Shown piece by piece: positions 8,804-17,968 of a stretch of 64,000 bases of DNA (the first letter of the stretch is position 1; each line of letters begins with the position of its first letter). This stretch comes from Micromonospora sp. H61 (lineage in GTDB: Bacteria; Actinomycetota; Actinomycetes; Mycobacteriales; Micromonosporaceae), in the NCBI RefSeq assembly GCF_018070325.1, contig NZ_JAGPXY010000023.1, positions 1 through 64,000 of the forward strand, read 5' to 3'. The translations under genes were made by a program, and so were the position numbers. The notes beneath the pieces are model-generated. The model was not told the DNA's origin and did not search any database. It saw only the letters and a list, made by a program, of their open reading frames with translations.

Positions 8804-8823
8804 TCGACCGACCAATCGGTCGA
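8804..8823. promoter_or_regulatory. 20-bp perfect inverted repeat upstream of the collagen-like gene
   Basis: TCGACCGA-CCAA-TCGGTCGA is a perfect palindrome with a four-base spacer. It lies about 80 bases before the ATG of the collagen-like operon, in the otherwise gene-free stretch 8621-8905. It could be an operator for a dimeric regulator or a short hairpin in the leader. Confidence 0.4.
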
Positions 8824-8905
8824 ATACGCTACGACTCGCCCAAGAAGTAACGTCAGGTGACTAATAGGTAGCTCTGGGTGCATCCGGGGTGGCTCTGGAG
8901 GGGTC

Positions 8906-10870
8906 ATGAGTAACAATCGACGGCTGCGGCGCAGCCGGAACCATGGCCGGGCCGCTTCAGGGCTGAGCTCCGCCCTACTGGTAGTCGGAATGACGGGTGG
9001 ACCCGCAGCCGCAGCTCCGCCGGTGGAGACGAAGGCGTCCGCACAGGACGTACACATCGGTACGCCCGGTCCGCTCGGCCAACACGGCGCGTGGCCGTCA
9101 TCCTGGTCAACTGTTCGCCAAGACGACGACGGACCCGGCGATTCGTGGGACCAGTATCCCGACGGGCAAACGGACTACGGCCCACAGGGCTGGCAGAGCC
9201 CATGGGGTGGTCACGACAAGGACAAGGGCGACTACCCGCACGACAAGCATGGCACTCAAGGCCCCCAGGGTGCCCAAGGTGCCCAGGGCGACGCAGGCGC
9301 TCAAGGCGCGACCGGCGCTCAAGGCCCGCAGGGCGACGCGGGTGCTCAAGGCTTCCAAGGTGCCACCGGTGCTCAGGGCGACGCAGGCGCACAAGGCGCG
9401 ACCGGCGCTCAAGGCCCGCAGGGCGACGCAGGCGCACAAGGTGCCACCGGCGCCCAAGGCGCCCAGGGCGACGCAGGCGCACAAGGTGCCACCGGCGCCC
9501 AAGGCGCGCAGGGCGACGCAGGCGCTCAAGGCGCGACCGGCGCTCAAGGCCCGCAGGGCGACGCGGGTGCTCAAGGCTTCCAAGGTGCCACCGGTGCTCA
9601 GGGCGACGCAGGCGCACAAGGCTTCCAAGGTGCCACCGGTGCTCAGGGCGACGCAGGCGCTCAAGGCGCCACCGGCGCTCAAGGCCCGCAGGGCGACACG
9701 GGCGCTCCAGGCGTCCAAGGTGCCACCGGTGCTCAGGGCGACGCAGGCGCACAAGGCGCGACCGGCGCTCAAGGCCCGCAGGGCGACGCAGGCGCACAAG
9801 GTGCCACCGGAGCCCAAGGTGCCCAGGGCGACGCAGGCGCACAAGGCGCCACCGGTGCTCAAGGCCCGCAGGGCGACGCGGGTGCTCAAGGCTTCCAAGG
9901 TGCCACCGGCGCTCAAGGCCCGCAGGGCGACACGGGCGCTCCAGGCTTCCAAGGTGCCACCGGTGCTCAGGGCACGCAAGGCGACACCGGTGCTCAAGGT
10001 GCTCAAGGCTTCCAAGGCGCGACCGGCGCGCAGGGCACGCAGGGCGACGCAGGCGCTCAAGGCGCGACCGGCGCCCAAGGCGCGACCGGCGCGCAGGGCA
10101 CGCAGGGCGACGCAGGCGCTCAAGGCGCGACCGGCGCCCAAGGCCCACAAGGCGACGCAGGCGCACAAGGCGCCACCGGCGCCCAAGGCCCACAAGGCGA
10201 CACGGGCGCACAAGGCGTCCAAGGCTTCCAAGGCGCCACCGGCGCTCAGGGCGACGCGGGCGCACAAGGTGCCACCGGCGCCCAGGGCGCGCAAGGCGAC
10301 GCGGGCGCACAAGGCGTCCAAGGCTTCCAAGGTGCCACCGGCGCTCAGGGCGACGCGGGCGCACAAGGTGCCACCGGCGCCCAGGGCGCGCAAGGCGACG
10401 CAGGCGCTCCAGGCGTCCAAGGCTTCCAAGGTGCGCAGGGCGCCCAGGGAGACACGGGGGCACAAGGACTTCAGGGCGTACCAGGACCGCAGGGCGCCAC
10501 GGGTGCCCAGGGCCCGCAGGGCGTGGCGGGCAACGGAATCGAGGCCGCCTACATTCAGGGCCCGCTGACCGTGATCGCAGACACCCCTGTCGATTTCGGC
10601 TGCCAGGCCGGAGATATCGCTGTCGGAACCGGATACCAGCTCTCGGGAGCAGGCGTCAACCCTGTGCTCATCCAGCCGCTCTCAGTCAGTGGCTACCAGT
10701 TCACCTTCACCGGCGGGGGCGCCGACATCTGGGTCTCCTGCATTTCACTCGCCACACCGCTGGCGTTGACGGCTCCGTCCAACACCTCGGGCCGGGCGAC
10801 GTCAAACAGTAGCGACACCAACCGGCCGAACAGCAGGTCGAACCGCCCCGTCACCGTCGAGGAGGAGTAA
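8906..10870 (+). CDS. Secreted collagen-like repeat protein
   Basis: 654 residues from ATG 8906 (GGAGGGG just upstream). Residues 1-41 are a long actinobacterial signal peptide ending near GGPAAAAPP. An acidic linker follows, then an apparently uninterrupted Gly-X-Y tract from about residue 115 to 542, built from GAQ, GAT, GDA, GPQ, GFQ and GVQ triplets. Asp is the only charged residue in the tract; Gln and Thr dominate the Y position. The last 110 residues form a compact beta-rich domain (starting [15 protein letters not shown]) with two cysteines, probably the trimerisation head, then a Ser/Asn/Arg tail. Such proteins form triple helices on the cell surface. The stop overlaps the TPR lipoprotein start (TAATG). 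Confidence 0.9.
   Translation: MSNNRRLRRSRNHGRAASGLSSALLVVGMTGGPAAAAPPVETKASAQDVHIGTPGPLGQHGAWPSSWSTVRQDDDGPGDSWDQYPDGQTDYGPQGWQSPWGGHDKDKGDYPHDKHGTQGPQGAQGAQGDAGAQGATGAQGPQGDAGAQGFQGATGAQGDAGAQGATGAQGPQGDAGAQGATGAQGAQGDAGAQGATGAQGAQGDAGAQGATGAQGPQGDAGAQGFQGATGAQGDAGAQGFQGATGAQGDAGAQGATGAQGPQGDTGAPGVQGATGAQGDAGAQGATGAQGPQGDAGAQGATGAQGAQGDAGAQGATGAQGPQGDAGAQGFQGATGAQGPQGDTGAPGFQGATGAQGTQGDTGAQGAQGFQGATGAQGTQGDAGAQGATGAQGATGAQGTQGDAGAQGATGAQGPQGDAGAQGATGAQGPQGDTGAQGVQGFQGATGAQGDAGAQGATGAQGAQGDAGAQGVQGFQGATGAQGDAGAQGATGAQGAQGDAGAPGVQGFQGAQGAQGDTGAQGLQGVPGPQGATGAQGPQGVAGNGIEAAYIQGPLTVIADTPVDFGCQAGDIAVGTGYQLSGAGVNPVLIQPLSVSGYQFTFTGGGADIWVSCISLATPLALTAPSNTSGRATSNSSDTNRPNSRSNRPVTVEEE
9249..10530 (+). 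repeat. Gly-X-Y coding repeat tract
   Basis: About 1.28 kb of nested 9-, 18- and 36-base repeats encode the collagen-like tract. Blocks such as GGCGACGCAGGCGC and CAAGGTGCCACCGG recur many times with synonymous changes, which points to expansion by slippage or unequal crossing-over followed by drift. The reverse strand is open in long frames here only because the repeat lacks stops. Confidence 0.9.
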
Positions 10871-11487
10871 TGAACATGCGTCAGATATTCGGGTCGCTCG
10901 CCTGCGGTGCGGTCCTGCTGACCGGAGTCACGGCATGCAGCGACAAGCCTGCCGAAAAGCCGCAGACGAACAACGCCGGCAGCACCGACCAGACGAACGG
11001 TGCCGAGACTACGCCGGCGGATCTGCTCAAGCTCGGTCTTGAGCAGGGCCAGGCCGGCAACTTCGACGCGGCAAAGGCCACCTTCGAGAAGCTGCTGGAC
11101 GCCGAGGCCGACAACAAGTTCGCCTGGTTCAACCTGGGCTACATCGCCCAGTCGCGCAATCAAGCCGACGAGGCGATCAGTAACTACGACAAGGCACTGG
11201 CGGCCGACGCCAACTACAAGCCGGCCCTTTACAACAAGGCCATAGCACTGGAAGGCAAGGCGCCGACGACGGCGATAGACATCTACCGCAAGGTCGTGTC
11301 GATCGACGACAAGTCGTCAACCGCCTACCTCCGACTGGGCATGTTGCTGTCCCAGTCTGGCGAGGACGCAGCAGCGCGGGACGCCTTCAAGGCGGCGATC
11401 CGTCTGGACAAGGGGCTCACCTCAGCCGTTCCCGCGAAGTACCGCCCGACCCCTACCGCTCGATCCTCGACTTCGGCGGGTCGGTGA
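10870..11487 (+). CDS. TPR-repeat lipoprotein
   Basis: 205 residues from ATG 10870, sharing one base with the collagen-like gene's TAA. The N-terminus is a lipoprotein signal peptide with lipobox LTGVTAC, so Cys23 is the likely lipidated residue. A Thr/Asn/Ala linker leads to four tetratricopeptide repeats (for example AWFNLGYIAQSRNQADEAIS and PALYNKAIALEGKAP) covering residues 55-185. Probably an extracytoplasmic membrane-anchored adaptor that could hold or assemble the collagen-like fibre. The stop overlaps the next gene by four bases (GTGA). Confidence 0.88.
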   Translation: MNMRQIFGSLACGAVLLTGVTACSDKPAEKPQTNNAGSTDQTNGAETTPADLLKLGLEQGQAGNFDAAKATFEKLLDAEADNKFAWFNLGYIAQSRNQADEAISNYDKALAADANYKPALYNKAIALEGKAPTTAIDIYRKVVSIDDKSSTAYLRLGMLLSQSGEDAAARDAFKAAIRLDKGLTSAVPAKYRPTPTARSSTSAGR

Positions 11488-12761
11488 TTGTCTCCATGCG
11501 CACACCTCGCGTAACGGTGTTCACGGGGAGCAACCGCACCCGCTTCATCGACGAATGCTTCGAATCGCTCGTCGCGCAGACCTTCACCGACTGGGAATGG
11601 GTGGTCATCCTCAATCAGGGGTCGCGTTGGCGACCCGAGAGGCACGACGATCGGATCCGGCTCATTGTCCAGGACAACCTGAACGGCGTCGGCGCGGTGA
11701 AGGGGTACGCCTGCGCCGAGGCTGCCGGTGACATCCTGGTCGAGCTCGACGACGACGACCTGCTCAGCAGCGACTGTCTGCAAGAGATCGTCGACGCCTT
11801 CGACTCCAACCCGGAGGTGGGGTTCGTCTACAGCGACACCGCGCAGATCCAGGAGGACGGTGGCCGCTCTGAGGACCGTTTCGCGAGCTCGTTCGGCTGG
11901 CGGCACTACGACGACAAGGTGGACGGCCGAGAAGTGCTGGTCTGCCGGGCACTGCCGCCGACGCCACACAACGTGAGCTACATCTGGTACGCACCGAACC
12001 ATGTACGGGCGTTCCGCCGGGACATCTACGAGAAGGTCGGCGGGTACGACGAGTCGCTCGACGTTGCGGACGACGCCGATCTCATGGCTCGGATGTACCA
12101 GGTGAGCGAGTTCCATCACATTCAGAAATGCCTGTACCTCCAACGCATGCATGCCAAGAACACGCAGCGCATTCCAGATGTCAACGCTCGCATCCAGCAG
12201 CGCACGGTGGAGATCTATGACCGGAACATTCAACATAATGTGCTGGCCTGGTCACGGCGGCAGGGGCTCCTGGCGCTCGACCTGGGCGCCGCGCACAACA
12301 AGCCGGAAGGGTATCTCGGTCTGGATTGCCACGACGGGTCGGGTGTGGACATCGTCTGCGACATCACGAAAGGCGTGGACCTGCCGGACAACAGCGTCGG
12401 TGTCATTCGAGCGGTGGACTTCCTGGAACACATCCCGGACAAGATCGCACTGTTCAATGAGCTGTACCGACTACTCGCACCGAATGGCATGCTGTTGTCG
12501 CTGACCCCCAGCACCGACGGTCGAGGCGCCTACCAGGATCCGACGCATGTGGCGTTCTACAACGAGAACTCGTTCTGGTACTTCACGGACGCCAAGTATT
12601 CTCGGTTCGTACCTGAAATCAAATGCCGGTTTCAGGCGTCGCGGCTGGTGACGTACTTCCCGAGCGAATGGCACCAGGCGCACAACATCCCGTACGTCTC
12701 GGCGAACCTGATAGCGATCAAGGACGACGTCGTGCGCAACGGCGGCCTGCTGAACATTTGA
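11484..12761 (+). CDS. Family 2 glycosyltransferase fused to a SAM-type methyltransferase domain
   Basis: 425 residues from GTG 11484. Residues 1-240 are a GT2 domain: TVFTGSNRTRFIDECFESL, then the metal-binding LVELDDDDLL near residue 85 and GGYDESLDVADDADL. Residues 255-420 resemble a Methyltransf_11 domain lacking the full glycine-rich motif I (LDLGAAHNKPEGYLGLD) but keeping the later AVDFLEHIPDK and LAPNGMLLSLTP segments. No signal peptide. Third gene of a coupled operon, so the likely acceptor is the collagen-like protein, with many Thr residues in its tract as candidate sites. A fused methyltransferase could methylate the added glycan. Substrate is inferred from context only. Confidence 0.85.
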   Translation: MIVSMRTPRVTVFTGSNRTRFIDECFESLVAQTFTDWEWVVILNQGSRWRPERHDDRIRLIVQDNLNGVGAVKGYACAEAAGDILVELDDDDLLSSDCLQEIVDAFDSNPEVGFVYSDTAQIQEDGGRSEDRFASSFGWRHYDDKVDGREVLVCRALPPTPHNVSYIWYAPNHVRAFRRDIYEKVGGYDESLDVADDADLMARMYQVSEFHHIQKCLYLQRMHAKNTQRIPDVNARIQQRTVEIYDRNIQHNVLAWSRRQGLLALDLGAAHNKPEGYLGLDCHDGSGVDIVCDITKGVDLPDNSVGVIRAVDFLEHIPDKIALFNELYRLLAPNGMLLSLTPSTDGRGAYQDPTHVAFYNENSFWYFTDAKYSRFVPEIKCRFQASRLVTYFPSEWHQAHNIPYVSANLIAIKDDVVRNGGLLNI

Positions 12762-12953
12762 CCATCACGCGGCTTAGCTGGCGCTGGGACCCGGAGCGCC
12801 AGTTTGGAACGACGAAGATCGTGGCCGATGAGGGCCTGGTGGGTAGGCCAAGGCACCCAACCGCGTGACCATTCGTGGCCGACGGTGACTGTCCTGGGCA
12901 TCGGCTACCGGCATGGGCCACGCGTTAGGGACCGAGGCCCCTAAGCTATCGCA

Positions 12954-13535
12954 ATGCCTGAGCATGGCGTGATCGATCTCGACGAGCACAACCATGTGCC
13001 GACCGAATCAGGTCCCACCACTACCCGTCGTCGTGCGCTCAAGAAGGCCCAACTGCGCCTCGTCGCCGTCTTCCTGGTCGGCTTGCTGCTGGGCGGGATC
13101 AGTGTCAACGAGTTGCGAGACTTACGTGAGCAGCGGGAACGGGCCGCGTCGGTCGCACTCGTCGTCATGCCGGGGTCGGCCCGTTCCGATGGCGTCGTTA
13201 CCAAGGGCGTCGCCGAAGTGGACGGGTCGGTGGAAGTGACCAACTTTGGCCCTCTGCCGGTCACGATACGCGCGGTGCAAGCGCAGACATCTGGCGTCCT
13301 GATTCAGAACGTCGGCCAGTCCCAGCCGTTGCGCCCCGGCAGCACCCGCTGGCTCGACGTCAAGCTGCGGCTTCAGTGCCCGCTCGAAGTCCGGGACGAA
13401 CCGTTGTCGATGCGCATCTCAGTAGAGACCGCCGATAGGCAGATCAAAGAGGTCCATCACCCCGTAGCCCTGCACGCAAGCGGCTGGCACTTCCAGGCTT
13501 CGCTCCTGTGCTTGCGAGCAGGTCTAGATGGGTGA
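12954..13535 (+). CDS. Single-pass membrane protein, unknown function
   Basis: 193 residues from ATG 12954. A cytoplasmic N-terminus of about 35 residues ends in basic TTRRRALKKAQLR, followed by one membrane helix (LVAVFLVGLLLGGISV, about 36-55). The outer part is a beta-rich region with an immunoglobulin-like feel (GSVEVTNFGPLPVTIRAV) and two cysteines (LQCPLEV and LLCLRAG) that could form a disulphide. No family recognised. It follows the collagen operon after a 190-base gap, so it may be independent. Confidence 0.68.
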   Translation: MPEHGVIDLDEHNHVPTESGPTTTRRRALKKAQLRLVAVFLVGLLLGGISVNELRDLREQRERAASVALVVMPGSARSDGVVTKGVAEVDGSVEVTNFGPLPVTIRAVQAQTSGVLIQNVGQSQPLRPGSTRWLDVKLRLQCPLEVRDEPLSMRISVETADRQIKEVHHPVALHASGWHFQASLLCLRAGLDG

Positions 13536-13650
13536 GACGTGACAACGGGGGGCCAAGAGCCTGAGGGGATCCCGCGGTCGTTGCGCGGGATACGGACTGT
13601 CTGCGGACTGGCACGTCCGGCGGCGCTGCCGTGGACCTTGAGAAACGGCA

Positions 13651-13677
13651 GAAGCCCAGGCCAATGACCTGGGCTTC
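13651..13677 (-). terminator. Intrinsic terminator downstream of tRNA-Thr
   Basis: A perfect 10-bp stem (GAAGCCCAGG / CCTGGGCTTC) around a seven-base loop lies just after the tRNA on the same strand, followed by a mildly T-rich run. Confidence 0.7.
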
Positions 13678-13685
13678 GCTACCGA

Positions 13686-13758
13686 GCCGCCTGACGGAAT
13701 CGAACCGTCGACCTACGCATTACGAGTGCGTCGCTCTAGCCGACTGAGCTAAGGCGGC
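13686..13758 (-). tRNA. tRNA-Thr (anticodon CGT)
   Basis: 73 bases read leftward from 13758 fold into a standard cloverleaf. The acceptor stem is GCCGCCT paired with AGGCGGC. The D-arm contains TAGCTCAGTCGGCTAGAGC, the anticodon loop CTCGTAA gives CGT (reads ACG), and the T-loop is GGTTCGATTCC. No CCA is encoded. No integrated element is seen at this tRNA. Confidence 0.96.
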
Positions 13759-13902
13759 AACGATCAGCAAGTGTACGGCACCCCGGCGGCACCGACCGAA
13801 CGGGATACCCCCGCCGTGCTGGCCAGCACCAACCGGACATCGGCCGCCATCTGGACGCTTACCGGACAGCGGATGATCGGGTCCGGGACTACGCTGCGGC
13901 GG

Positions 13903-15657
13903 GTGAGCGACGAACGCGACCACCCCGAACGTCAGGACGAGACGACCGAACGCCCTGACCGCGCGCCGGCCGGTGAACGCGCCGCCCATCGGCCGCGCAG
14001 CACCGACCCGCTGGAGTTGGGCTTCACGCCGCGCAAACCGGTGCCGTGGCTGGCGCCGTTCCTGTTGATCAGCACCGGCATCCGGACGCTGCTGGCGGTG
14101 CTCTTCGGGGCGTACCTCGACAAGCGCGAGTTGCAGAACGCGTTCGGCGACGGCGTCTTCCGCCAGGTCGGGCCGGACGGTGGGCTGTGGCTCGACTACG
14201 TGGCCGACCTCGGTGACGGCTTCAACGCCACGTACTCGGTGGCGTACCTGCTGGCGCAGCCCGAGCTGACCGTCGACGGGCACCGCCTGCCCCGGGCGCA
14301 GACCCTGGTGATGGGCGGCGACCAGGTGTACCCATCGGCGGCCTACGCCGCGTACGAGGACCGGTGCAAGGGCCCCTACCAGGCCGCGCTGCCGGTAGCG
14401 CCGGCCGAGAAGCCGACGCTCTTCGCGGTGCCGGGCAACCACGACTGGTACGACGGCCTCACCGCGTTCCTGCGGTTGTTCGTCCGCTCCCGGGACCGCA
14501 ACTTCGCGGGCTGGGGCACCGGGCAGTCCCGGTCGTACTTCGCTGTGGAGTTGCCGGCCGGCTGGTGGTTGCTCGGCGTGGACGACCAGTCCGGCTCGTA
14601 CCTGGACGACCCGCAGCTGGCCTACTTCGACGAGGTGGCCCGGCGGCTCGGTCCGGAGTCGAAGGTGATCATCGCGACGCCGGCGCCAACCTGGGTCAAG
14701 GCCGCCGACAACCCCACGGCGTACGACTCGATCGACTACTTCATCCGCACGATCATCGACCCGACCGGGGCGCGGGTGCGGCTGTTGCTCTCGGGCGACC
14801 TGCACCACTACGCCCGCTACTCAGGGCCGGACCGGCAGCTGATCACCTGCGGCGGTGGTGGCGCCTACCTCTACCCCACGCACAAGCTGCCGGAGCGCAT
14901 CGAGGTGCCACCGCGGGACACGCTGGCCCGCAGGGCCAGCTCCACCCAGCCGTACGACCTGGTGGCCCGTTACCCGGACGCCGCGCGGTCGCGCCGCTAC
15001 GGCTGGGGCATCTTCCCCCGGTTGCCGTTGCGCAATCCCGGCTTCACCACGTTGCTCGGCACCCTGCACACCCTGCTGATGCTGGCCATGGCGGGCGCGA
15101 CGGCGAACTGGGCCGACAGCACCAACCAGCGGCTGTTCAGCGTCCCGCTGGTGGTGATGGTGCTCGTGACGGTGATCGCGGCGGCCCTGTTCGCCAAGCC
15201 GCCGAGCGCGAGCGGCAAACGCCACGTGCGGCACTGGATCCTCGGCGTGGGCCACGGCGTCGCGCAGGTGGCTCTGGGGGCGGCCGGCACCTGGGTCTGG
15301 TTGGCGCTGCCGTTCTACGACTGGCCGTGGCCGCTGCCGGCGGTCGCCGCGGCGGTGCTCTACGGCCCGGTGATCGGCCTGGTCGCCAGCCAACTGGTGG
15401 CGGCGTACCTGCTGGTGGCGGGCTCTTTCGGAGTGAACGTCAATGAACTCTTCGCCGGTCAGGGCATCGAGGATTCGAAGTCGTTCCTGCGACTGCGTAT
15501 CGACCCGGACGGCACGTTGACCATCTACCCGCTGGGGGTAGACCGGGTCTCCCGCGACTGGCAGGTGAACCCCGACCAGTCGCCCACCCAAAGCTGGCTG
15601 ATCCCCAAGACCCCCCTAACCCCCCACCTAACCGAACCCCCCACAGTCCTGCACTAA
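13903..15657 (+). CDS. Metallophosphoesterase with C-terminal membrane helices
   Basis: 584 residues if translation starts at GTG 13903; an in-frame ATG at 13873 is an alternative and neither has a strong ribosome site. The calcineurin-like domain (about residues 110-340) shows metal-ligand motifs GGDQVYPSA, VPGNHDWYDG and SGDLHHYARY. After this come several hydrophobic helices (about 380-530) and a final cytoplasmic-looking segment. Membrane-attached metallophosphoesterases of this kind act on phosphoesters or nucleotides; the substrate is unknown. It is divergent from the tRNA-Thr gene. A long inverted repeat follows. Confidence 0.85.
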   Translation: MSDERDHPERQDETTERPDRAPAGERAAHRPRSTDPLELGFTPRKPVPWLAPFLLISTGIRTLLAVLFGAYLDKRELQNAFGDGVFRQVGPDGGLWLDYVADLGDGFNATYSVAYLLAQPELTVDGHRLPRAQTLVMGGDQVYPSAAYAAYEDRCKGPYQAALPVAPAEKPTLFAVPGNHDWYDGLTAFLRLFVRSRDRNFAGWGTGQSRSYFAVELPAGWWLLGVDDQSGSYLDDPQLAYFDEVARRLGPESKVIIATPAPTWVKAADNPTAYDSIDYFIRTIIDPTGARVRLLLSGDLHHYARYSGPDRQLITCGGGGAYLYPTHKLPERIEVPPRDTLARRASSTQPYDLVARYPDAARSRRYGWGIFPRLPLRNPGFTTLLGTLHTLLMLAMAGATANWADSTNQRLFSVPLVVMVLVTVIAAALFAKPPSASGKRHVRHWILGVGHGVAQVALGAAGTWVWLALPFYDWPWPLPAVAAAVLYGPVIGLVASQLVAAYLLVAGSFGVNVNELFAGQGIEDSKSFLRLRIDPDGTLTIYPLGVDRVSRDWQVNPDQSPTQSWLIPKTPLTPHLTEPPTVLH

Positions 15658-15681
15658 CCCACCCCCACCCACCCCCACCCG

Positions 15682-15743
15682 AGTTGATCAAGAGGTTTGC
15701 GTCATGACCGACCCGATTCCTGACGCAAACTTCTTGATCAACT
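15682..15743. repeat. Long palindromic intergenic element (GATC-core hairpin)
   Basis: Two 23-base arms, AGTTGATCAAGAGGTTTGCG.. and its complement, differ at one position and flank a 16-base loop. It sits between the convergent metallophosphoesterase and ricT genes and may serve as a bidirectional terminator. It resembles the hairpins at 25514-25561 and 28761-28833 in having GATC-containing outer arms. Confidence 0.75.
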
Positions 15744-15799
15744 GGGCTAAGCGGCGGGCGGGAGCCGGGGAGCCGGGCCGGAGAGGAACGGGCGCGGGG

Positions 15800-16639
15800 T
15801 TAGGGGGTGTATTGCTGGTCGTGGGCTTGGCGGGAACCGCAGACGTCGGCGCGGGAGCACATTGAGCGCGAGCCGTCCGCGTCCAGGCGTACCGTCACCG
15901 CGTCTCTCGGGACGCTGTGGCCGACGACCCGGCCGTCACCCTCGGGGGTGGAGACCCGACTGCCGACCGACGGGGCGGTCTCCTGAAAGCGCTGGTACAG
16001 CGGGTGCTCGTACTTGAGGCAGCACATCAGCCGCCCGCACGCGCCGGAGATGCGCAGCGGGTTGAGAGGCAGGTCCTGGTCCTTCGCCATCCGGATGGTC
16101 ACCGGCTCGAAGTCGGTGAGGAAGGTGGCACAGCACAGGTCCCGACCGCAGGAGCCGATGCCGCCCTGCACCCGCGCCGAGTCGCGTGCGGAGAGCTGGC
16201 GCAGCTCCACCCGACAGTGCAGGGTCGCGCCCAGGTCGCGGACCAGGGACCGGAAGTCCACCCGGTGCGGGGCGGTGAAGTAGACGGTGCTGCGCTCACC
16301 GCCGCTCTCGGCGGAGCCGAGCACATGGTCGACCGCCACCACCTTCATCGGCAGGCCGTGCGAGCGGATCAGCCGTTTCGCGGCCACCTTGGCCTCGGCC
16401 TTGCGCCGACGCAACGCCTCGTCCCGGCGGAGGTCGTCATCACCGGCCAGCCCGACCAGGCGGGGGAAGCCGTCGGTCTCCTCGGTCACCCACTGCGCGG
16501 CCCACACGCACTCCGCCACCTCGGGCCCGTCATCGGTGGGCACCAGCACCCGGTCGCCCACCTGCGGACGCAACTCGCCCGGGTCGAGGTAGTAGAGCCG
16601 CCCGTACCGGTTGAAGCTGACCGCGCAGAGCATGCCCAT
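15800..16639 (-). CDS. ricT: PSP1/RicT (YaaT)-like protein
   Basis: 279 residues from ATG 16639; ATG 16633 is also in frame. It begins MGMLCAVSFNRYGRLYYLD and has the PSP1 C-terminal region around residues 60-230. Two cysteine clusters (GSCGRDLCC and GACGRLMCC) match the residues that bind an iron-sulphur cluster in the Bacillus RicAFT complex, where RicT takes part in RNA processing and phosphorelay control. RicA and RicF are not seen in this window. It is followed by the palindromic element and stands apart from the YbaB trio upstream. Confidence 0.88.
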   Translation of the reverse strand: MGMLCAVSFNRYGRLYYLDPGELRPQVGDRVLVPTDDGPEVAECVWAAQWVTEETDGFPRLVGLAGDDDLRRDEALRRRKAEAKVAAKRLIRSHGLPMKVVAVDHVLGSAESGGERSTVYFTAPHRVDFRSLVRDLGATLHCRVELRQLSARDSARVQGGIGSCGRDLCCATFLTDFEPVTIRMAKDQDLPLNPLRISGACGRLMCCLKYEHPLYQRFQETAPSVGSRVSTPEGDGRVVGHSVPRDAVTVRLDADGSRSMCSRADVCGSRQAHDQQYTP

Positions 16640-16981
16640 CCCCCCACCCTACGACGGGTCACGGCGCAAGGCGCACCGCCCGCCTACGCGCCGCTGCCAT
16701 TCATGACCGTCGACTCGACCTATTGCCGGGCGTCCCGTCGTGCCGTTGCTGCTCGCCCGGACGGTTGAATCCGGGGCCGGGCAGGAGACAAGACGTGCCT
16801 CGGCGGCGTTGAGTGGAGGAAGACCTGCGGGGGGTGCACGGGGAAGACCACGGCGTCGCCGTGGGCGCCGGCTCAGGTCAGGCGCCCACGAGCGACGCCG
16901 TGGCCTGTCCGAGGCAACGCGGCCACGGCCGGAGGATCGAAATCCGGGGCAACACCGCCACGGCCGGAGGGCCGGGCTCCG
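16640..16981. other. Gene-free stretch with hairpin and short direct repeat
   Basis: No credible coding. It holds the hairpin described at 16848-16903 and two copies of GCCACGGCCGGAGG about 35 bases apart (near 16922 and 16957). The rest is presumably the promoter region of ricT. Confidence 0.5.
16848..16903 (-). terminator. Strong GC-rich hairpin downstream of the YbaB trio
   Basis: Arms of about 23 bases (CCACGGCGTCGC.. and ..GCGACGCCGTGG, with inner GTGGGCGCC/GGCGCCCAC) form a very stable, slightly interrupted stem with an 11-base loop. No clear T-run, as is common for actinobacterial terminators. Confidence 0.6.
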
Positions 16982-17662
16982 TTACCAGCCGACCCGGGTG
17001 GGCTGGTCGTAGCGGGGTCGTCCGTCCGTTGGCGGACGCCACGCGGTCTCGGCCAGGCTCGGCGCCCACTGACGCAGCAGCGTCTCCGCACCGTCGTACG
17101 CGACGCAGAGCACCGCCAGCACCCGTGCGGCGATCTCGGCGGCGTCGGCCACACCGGGCCCGACCGGCCCGGGCCGCGTCGACGCGCCGGTCGCGGTGGC
17201 GGCGACCACGGCTACCGCTTCGGCCGAGCGGAGCACGTCGGCCAACGTGCGGGCCAGCGCGAGACGGCTGCCCTCCACCCAGTCGGCGAGGGCGTCGGCG
17301 TAACCGGCTGTGGATTCGAGTCGCCCGACCAGGCTGTCCGGCCCCTCGTCGAGGTGGCGCAGCAGCGCCGCCCGCTGTTGCCCGTACGCAGTGGCGGCCG
17401 GCCCGGACCAGAGCACCGAGTCGGTGAGCGCGGCGGAGACGTCGTCGTACCCCCGGACGAGCCGGCGCACCGCGTAGCCGGCGCTGGCGAGCGGCACCGG
17501 GTGCAGGTCGAGGAAGCCGCGGACCGCGTCGCCCGGCAGCACCTGCATGCGGCGCAGCAGCGGCCAGACCCGGTGCCCCTCGGGGACGCCGGCCGCGATC
17601 AGTCTGTCCACCCGGCGGAGCAGGTCAAGGCCGGGTTCGGCGAGCCGGTCCAGCGCGTCCAT
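16982..17662 (-). CDS. Hypothetical protein, third gene of YbaB/WXG-like operon
   Basis: 226 residues from ATG 17662, overlapping the stop of the upstream gene (ATGA). Almost wholly alpha-helical and Ala/Leu-rich, with Trp-containing short motifs (VLWSGPAATAYGQQ and ADWVEGSRL). WSGPAA-type turns are typical of WXG100-like and PPE/EspB-type proteins of type VII secretion neighbourhoods. No enzyme motif. Probably works with its two small partners, but no secretion ATPase is in the window. Confidence 0.65.
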   Translation of the reverse strand: MDALDRLAEPGLDLLRRVDRLIAAGVPEGHRVWPLLRRMQVLPGDAVRGFLDLHPVPLASAGYAVRRLVRGYDDVSAALTDSVLWSGPAATAYGQQRAALLRHLDEGPDSLVGRLESTAGYADALADWVEGSRLALARTLADVLRSAEAVAVVAATATGASTRPGPVGPGVADAAEIAARVLAVLCVAYDGAETLLRQWAPSLAETAWRPPTDGRPRYDQPTRVGW

Positions 17663-17967
17663 CACGGCTCCCCGGTGAGCCGGCGGCGGGCCGCCCGGTC
17701 GACCTCGGCGTAGCGGTCGGCGGCCTCCCGCACGGCAGCCGCGGCGGCGGCCAGTCGACCGGCCGCGGCGCGGGCCTCCCGGGCCCGGTCGTCGGTGGCG
17801 GTGGTCCACTGCCGGTGCAGCGCCCGACCGATCTCGCCCGGGCGGCCCGGTGCGTCGGCGCCGAACGCGGCCTGGGCCGGATCGCCGGCGGTGACGGTGT
17901 GCGAAACGACTGTGAGCGTGGCGCTCGCCTCGTCCAGTCGGGCGGAGAGCGCGCGCAGTGTGTCCAT
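17662..17967 (-). CDS. Small helical protein, WXG100/DUF2580-like
   Basis: 101 residues from ATG 17967. Two long helices rich in Ala/Arg/Glu (TLRALSARLDEASATLTVV and RAAAGRLAAAAAAVREAA) separated by a turn, the general plan of ESX-secreted helical hairpins, although the strict WxG turn is not present. One base separates it from the upstream YbaB-like gene and it overlaps the downstream gene, so the three are co-translated. Function inferred only from size, fold and context. Confidence 0.62.
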   Translation of the reverse strand: MDTLRALSARLDEASATLTVVSHTVTAGDPAQAAFGADAPGRPGEIGRALHRQWTTATDDRAREARAAAGRLAAAAAAVREAADRYAEVDRAARRRLTGEP

Positions 17968-17968
17968 C

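Noticed and set aside
8904..10463. Long leftward frames across the collagen-like gene
   Set aside because: The repeats lack stops on both strands. The leftward products are Arg/Leu-rich repeats without a start site, and the forward frame has a signal peptide and C-terminal domain.
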